Below are positions 20,435-21,827 of a stretch of 21,827 nucleotides of DNA, one piece after another; positions within the stretch are counted from its first letter, which is position 1, and every line of letters starts with the position of its first letter. Both the position numbers and the translations under genes were made by a program. Origin of the DNA: JBBQSU01 sp038234815 (GTDB taxonomy: Bacteria; Planctomycetota; Phycisphaerae; Tepidisphaerales; Tepidisphaeraceae); the NCBI GenBank assembly GCA_038234815.1, contig JBBQSU010000055.1, positions 1 to 21,827 of the forward strand. Direction: 5' to 3'. A model generated the notes under the pieces. That model was given only the letters and a program-made list of their open reading frames with translations. It made no database searches and was not told the DNA's origin.

Positions 20435-21827
20435 CGTGACTTACCTGCCGAATGTTGCACTTTTGGCTTCATACCCGTTCATTTTAGCATGGACGTGGCA
20501 ACGTGCCTATGAATGGAGTTGGCCCCATTTCTTTTGCGATCGCCTTGCCGTTGCGAACCGGCGAAGTAGACGGGTCGGGCGGCAGTTTGCGGCGGGATTG
20601 GTTTCGTAAGCAATGGAACCTCGTCGTAGATGACGTTGAGCCATCGAACGGAACCGATCCGCTCGAACGGTCATCCACGAGCGATTGAAAAAACGTTGTG
20701 GCCGTTTTGCGGCTTTTGGGAAATGGCTACGCGGGACTGCGAAGCGTCAGTTTGCCCAGCAGGAGAGTGGCAGAACAACGCGATGAATGTTGCGAACAAA
20801 AGTTCAATCAGCGGATGCAAATGCGAAGCGATCTGGTGGAGTAGACAAGGCCAAACAAGGTCAGTGGCAAGGTCAGAGAGAGGGTTCAAAAAAGATAACC
20901 CTTGCACGTGGCGAGGGTTAGAGTTCGGAAAACGGAGAGGGGGAGACTATGCAAGCAAATTCGTGCTGTTCAATGTTTTCTGCCCGAAATCCAGCCCCTT
21001 CAAGCACCTACGTTGCTGCTGCCCGAGAACAACCGTCACTCTCCGTTACCAATCCCCCACCACTCGTGTTGGCCAATTGCGGACCATTCTGCGGACCGCA
21101 GCGCGAAACCGGCCCAGGAAATAGCGTTGGCGTTGGATGTGAATCGATTTGGGAAATTGCAGCTTGCAGGAGCAGGTGTCCAGACCCCATTCCTGTCCCC
21201 AGTTTGCAGTATAGTTTCCGCGGCCAAAAGTGATCTGGTCCTGTCGCTCCTGAACCGGGAACTTCCCGATTCTGTCTTGTTCACTTACCCTTGGTTCATC
21301 CCGCAGAGGATACGGCTCTGCCGGCGGGCAACCGGAGCGCTGCTGTGGATCGCCTTACGGCTGACGGGTTGATCTCCTTCATGAGATCAACCCTTTTTCG
21401 AGTTGTTAAACTGAATTCTTACAGCAGCAAAGTTGGGTATGCAAATTCTCTTTACGCAATTGGCATTTCGCGGATGCATTTTCCTTCCCACCTTCATCGC
21501 CGCACTTGCTTGACGAGCCGCGGGCATCGGCAGCGGTTATGCTTGCGATGCCGGTGGAGTCGGACATCGCCGGATTCCGATGCGTGTGCTGAATATCCGT
21601 GGCGTCTGGAGCGGTATATCGACCCGCGAGACCGGGACTGTCCCGGCCCAGAAATCACCAAATTAGCCAATGAAACTAATCCTCTGAATTGGGACACGAT
21701 TGGGGTCTGGACAACGGTAAAATCATTTCAACAACATTTCCTGATTACGCGTCGAATGGCGGAAACTTTCTCTTGCGAAGAACAAACCATGTCATGGCCC
21801 AAACAGGGATCCCTCCACATATAAAGC
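20435..21827. other. 1.4-kb region without a recognisable gene
   Basis: RHS similarity stops at about 20415, and I recognise no protein beyond. Several short plus-strand frames exist. One from an ATG at 20949 (to 21233) has GGAG four to five bases upstream but a Ser/Pro/Cys-rich, unconvincing product. Another ends at 21372 inside the terminator hairpin. A further plus-strand frame to 21824 looks out of phase with any protein-like composition. The segment could hold decayed genes or a non-coding RNA ending at the terminator at 21366-21398. Confidence 0.5.
21366..21398 (+). terminator. intrinsic terminator
   Basis: GGGTTGATCTC (21366-21376) and GAGATCAACCC (21383-21393) form a perfect 11-bp stem around a six-base CTTCAT loop, followed directly by TTTTT (21394-21398). 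This is a textbook Rho-independent terminator for plus-strand transcription, yet no clear gene precedes it. Confidence 0.8.

Noticed and set aside
19736..20512. Plus-strand frame opposite RHS fragment 1
   Set aside because: It mirrors the conserved RHS core on the other strand.
21291..21824. Plus-strand frame of 177 codons at the right edge
   Set aside because: It runs through the intrinsic terminator hairpin at 21366-21398, has no ribosome binding site and no recognisable content.

Overview
The window looks like a chromosomal segment of a Planctomycetota bacterium, most likely from the Phycisphaerae/Tepidisphaerales side. This is inferred from a PEP-CTERM secreted protein, a KaiC/KaiB/hybrid-kinase operon, many long-signal-peptide secreted proteins of unknown function, YD-repeat (RHS) fragments and GC-rich coding. 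I ran no database search, so taxonomy is a best guess.

Layout. (1) 1-2634: three minus-strand genes (degenerate receiver-domain protein, small secreted protein, PEP-CTERM protein), with a 48-bp repeat duplicated just past the last stop codon. (2) 2635-5490: a consensus-like promoter and three tandem plus-strand paralogues of a secreted helical protein family. (3) 5491-6420: non-coding, with a 93-bp-period repeat, a strong hairpin and a 32-bp perfect palindrome. (4) 6421-11534: a tight minus-strand operon reading kaiC, kaiB, kaiB, hybrid histidine kinase. An eroded PAS-sensor pseudogene lies upstream. (5) 12293-14123: a secreted unknown protein (minus) and an SRAP/HMCES-type DNA-protein crosslink protein (plus). 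(6) 14348-20434: a 6-kb minus-strand array of five truncated RHS C-terminal core fragments. Four are followed by a different or diverged C-terminal tip, and each tip is followed at -14 to +29 nt by a small lipoprotein or membrane-protein gene. (7) 20435-21827: no recognisable gene, but a good intrinsic terminator.

The most interesting part is region 6. Its organisation matches displaced ('orphan') RHS C-terminal cassettes: a partial core providing homology, a variable tip, then a small cognate gene. Two cassettes are paralogous. Their tips end in the same motif (GYDGMNILGFGGR) and share AMQC(Y/F)SAF. Their lipoproteins are paralogues of each other, which argues that tip and lipoprotein evolve as a pair. 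The longer tip has a His-Gly and a Cys motif spaced as in caspase-fold peptidases. Almost all the cores and one tip carry stops or frameshifts, while the small downstream genes are intact, as expected for a reservoir of silent effector/immunity cassettes.

The Kai operon is the clearest functional unit. It probably forms a KaiC-based signalling or timing module feeding a PAS hybrid kinase. KaiC has a coiled-coil extension and a Ser-Ser pair at the autophosphorylation site; no kaiA is visible.
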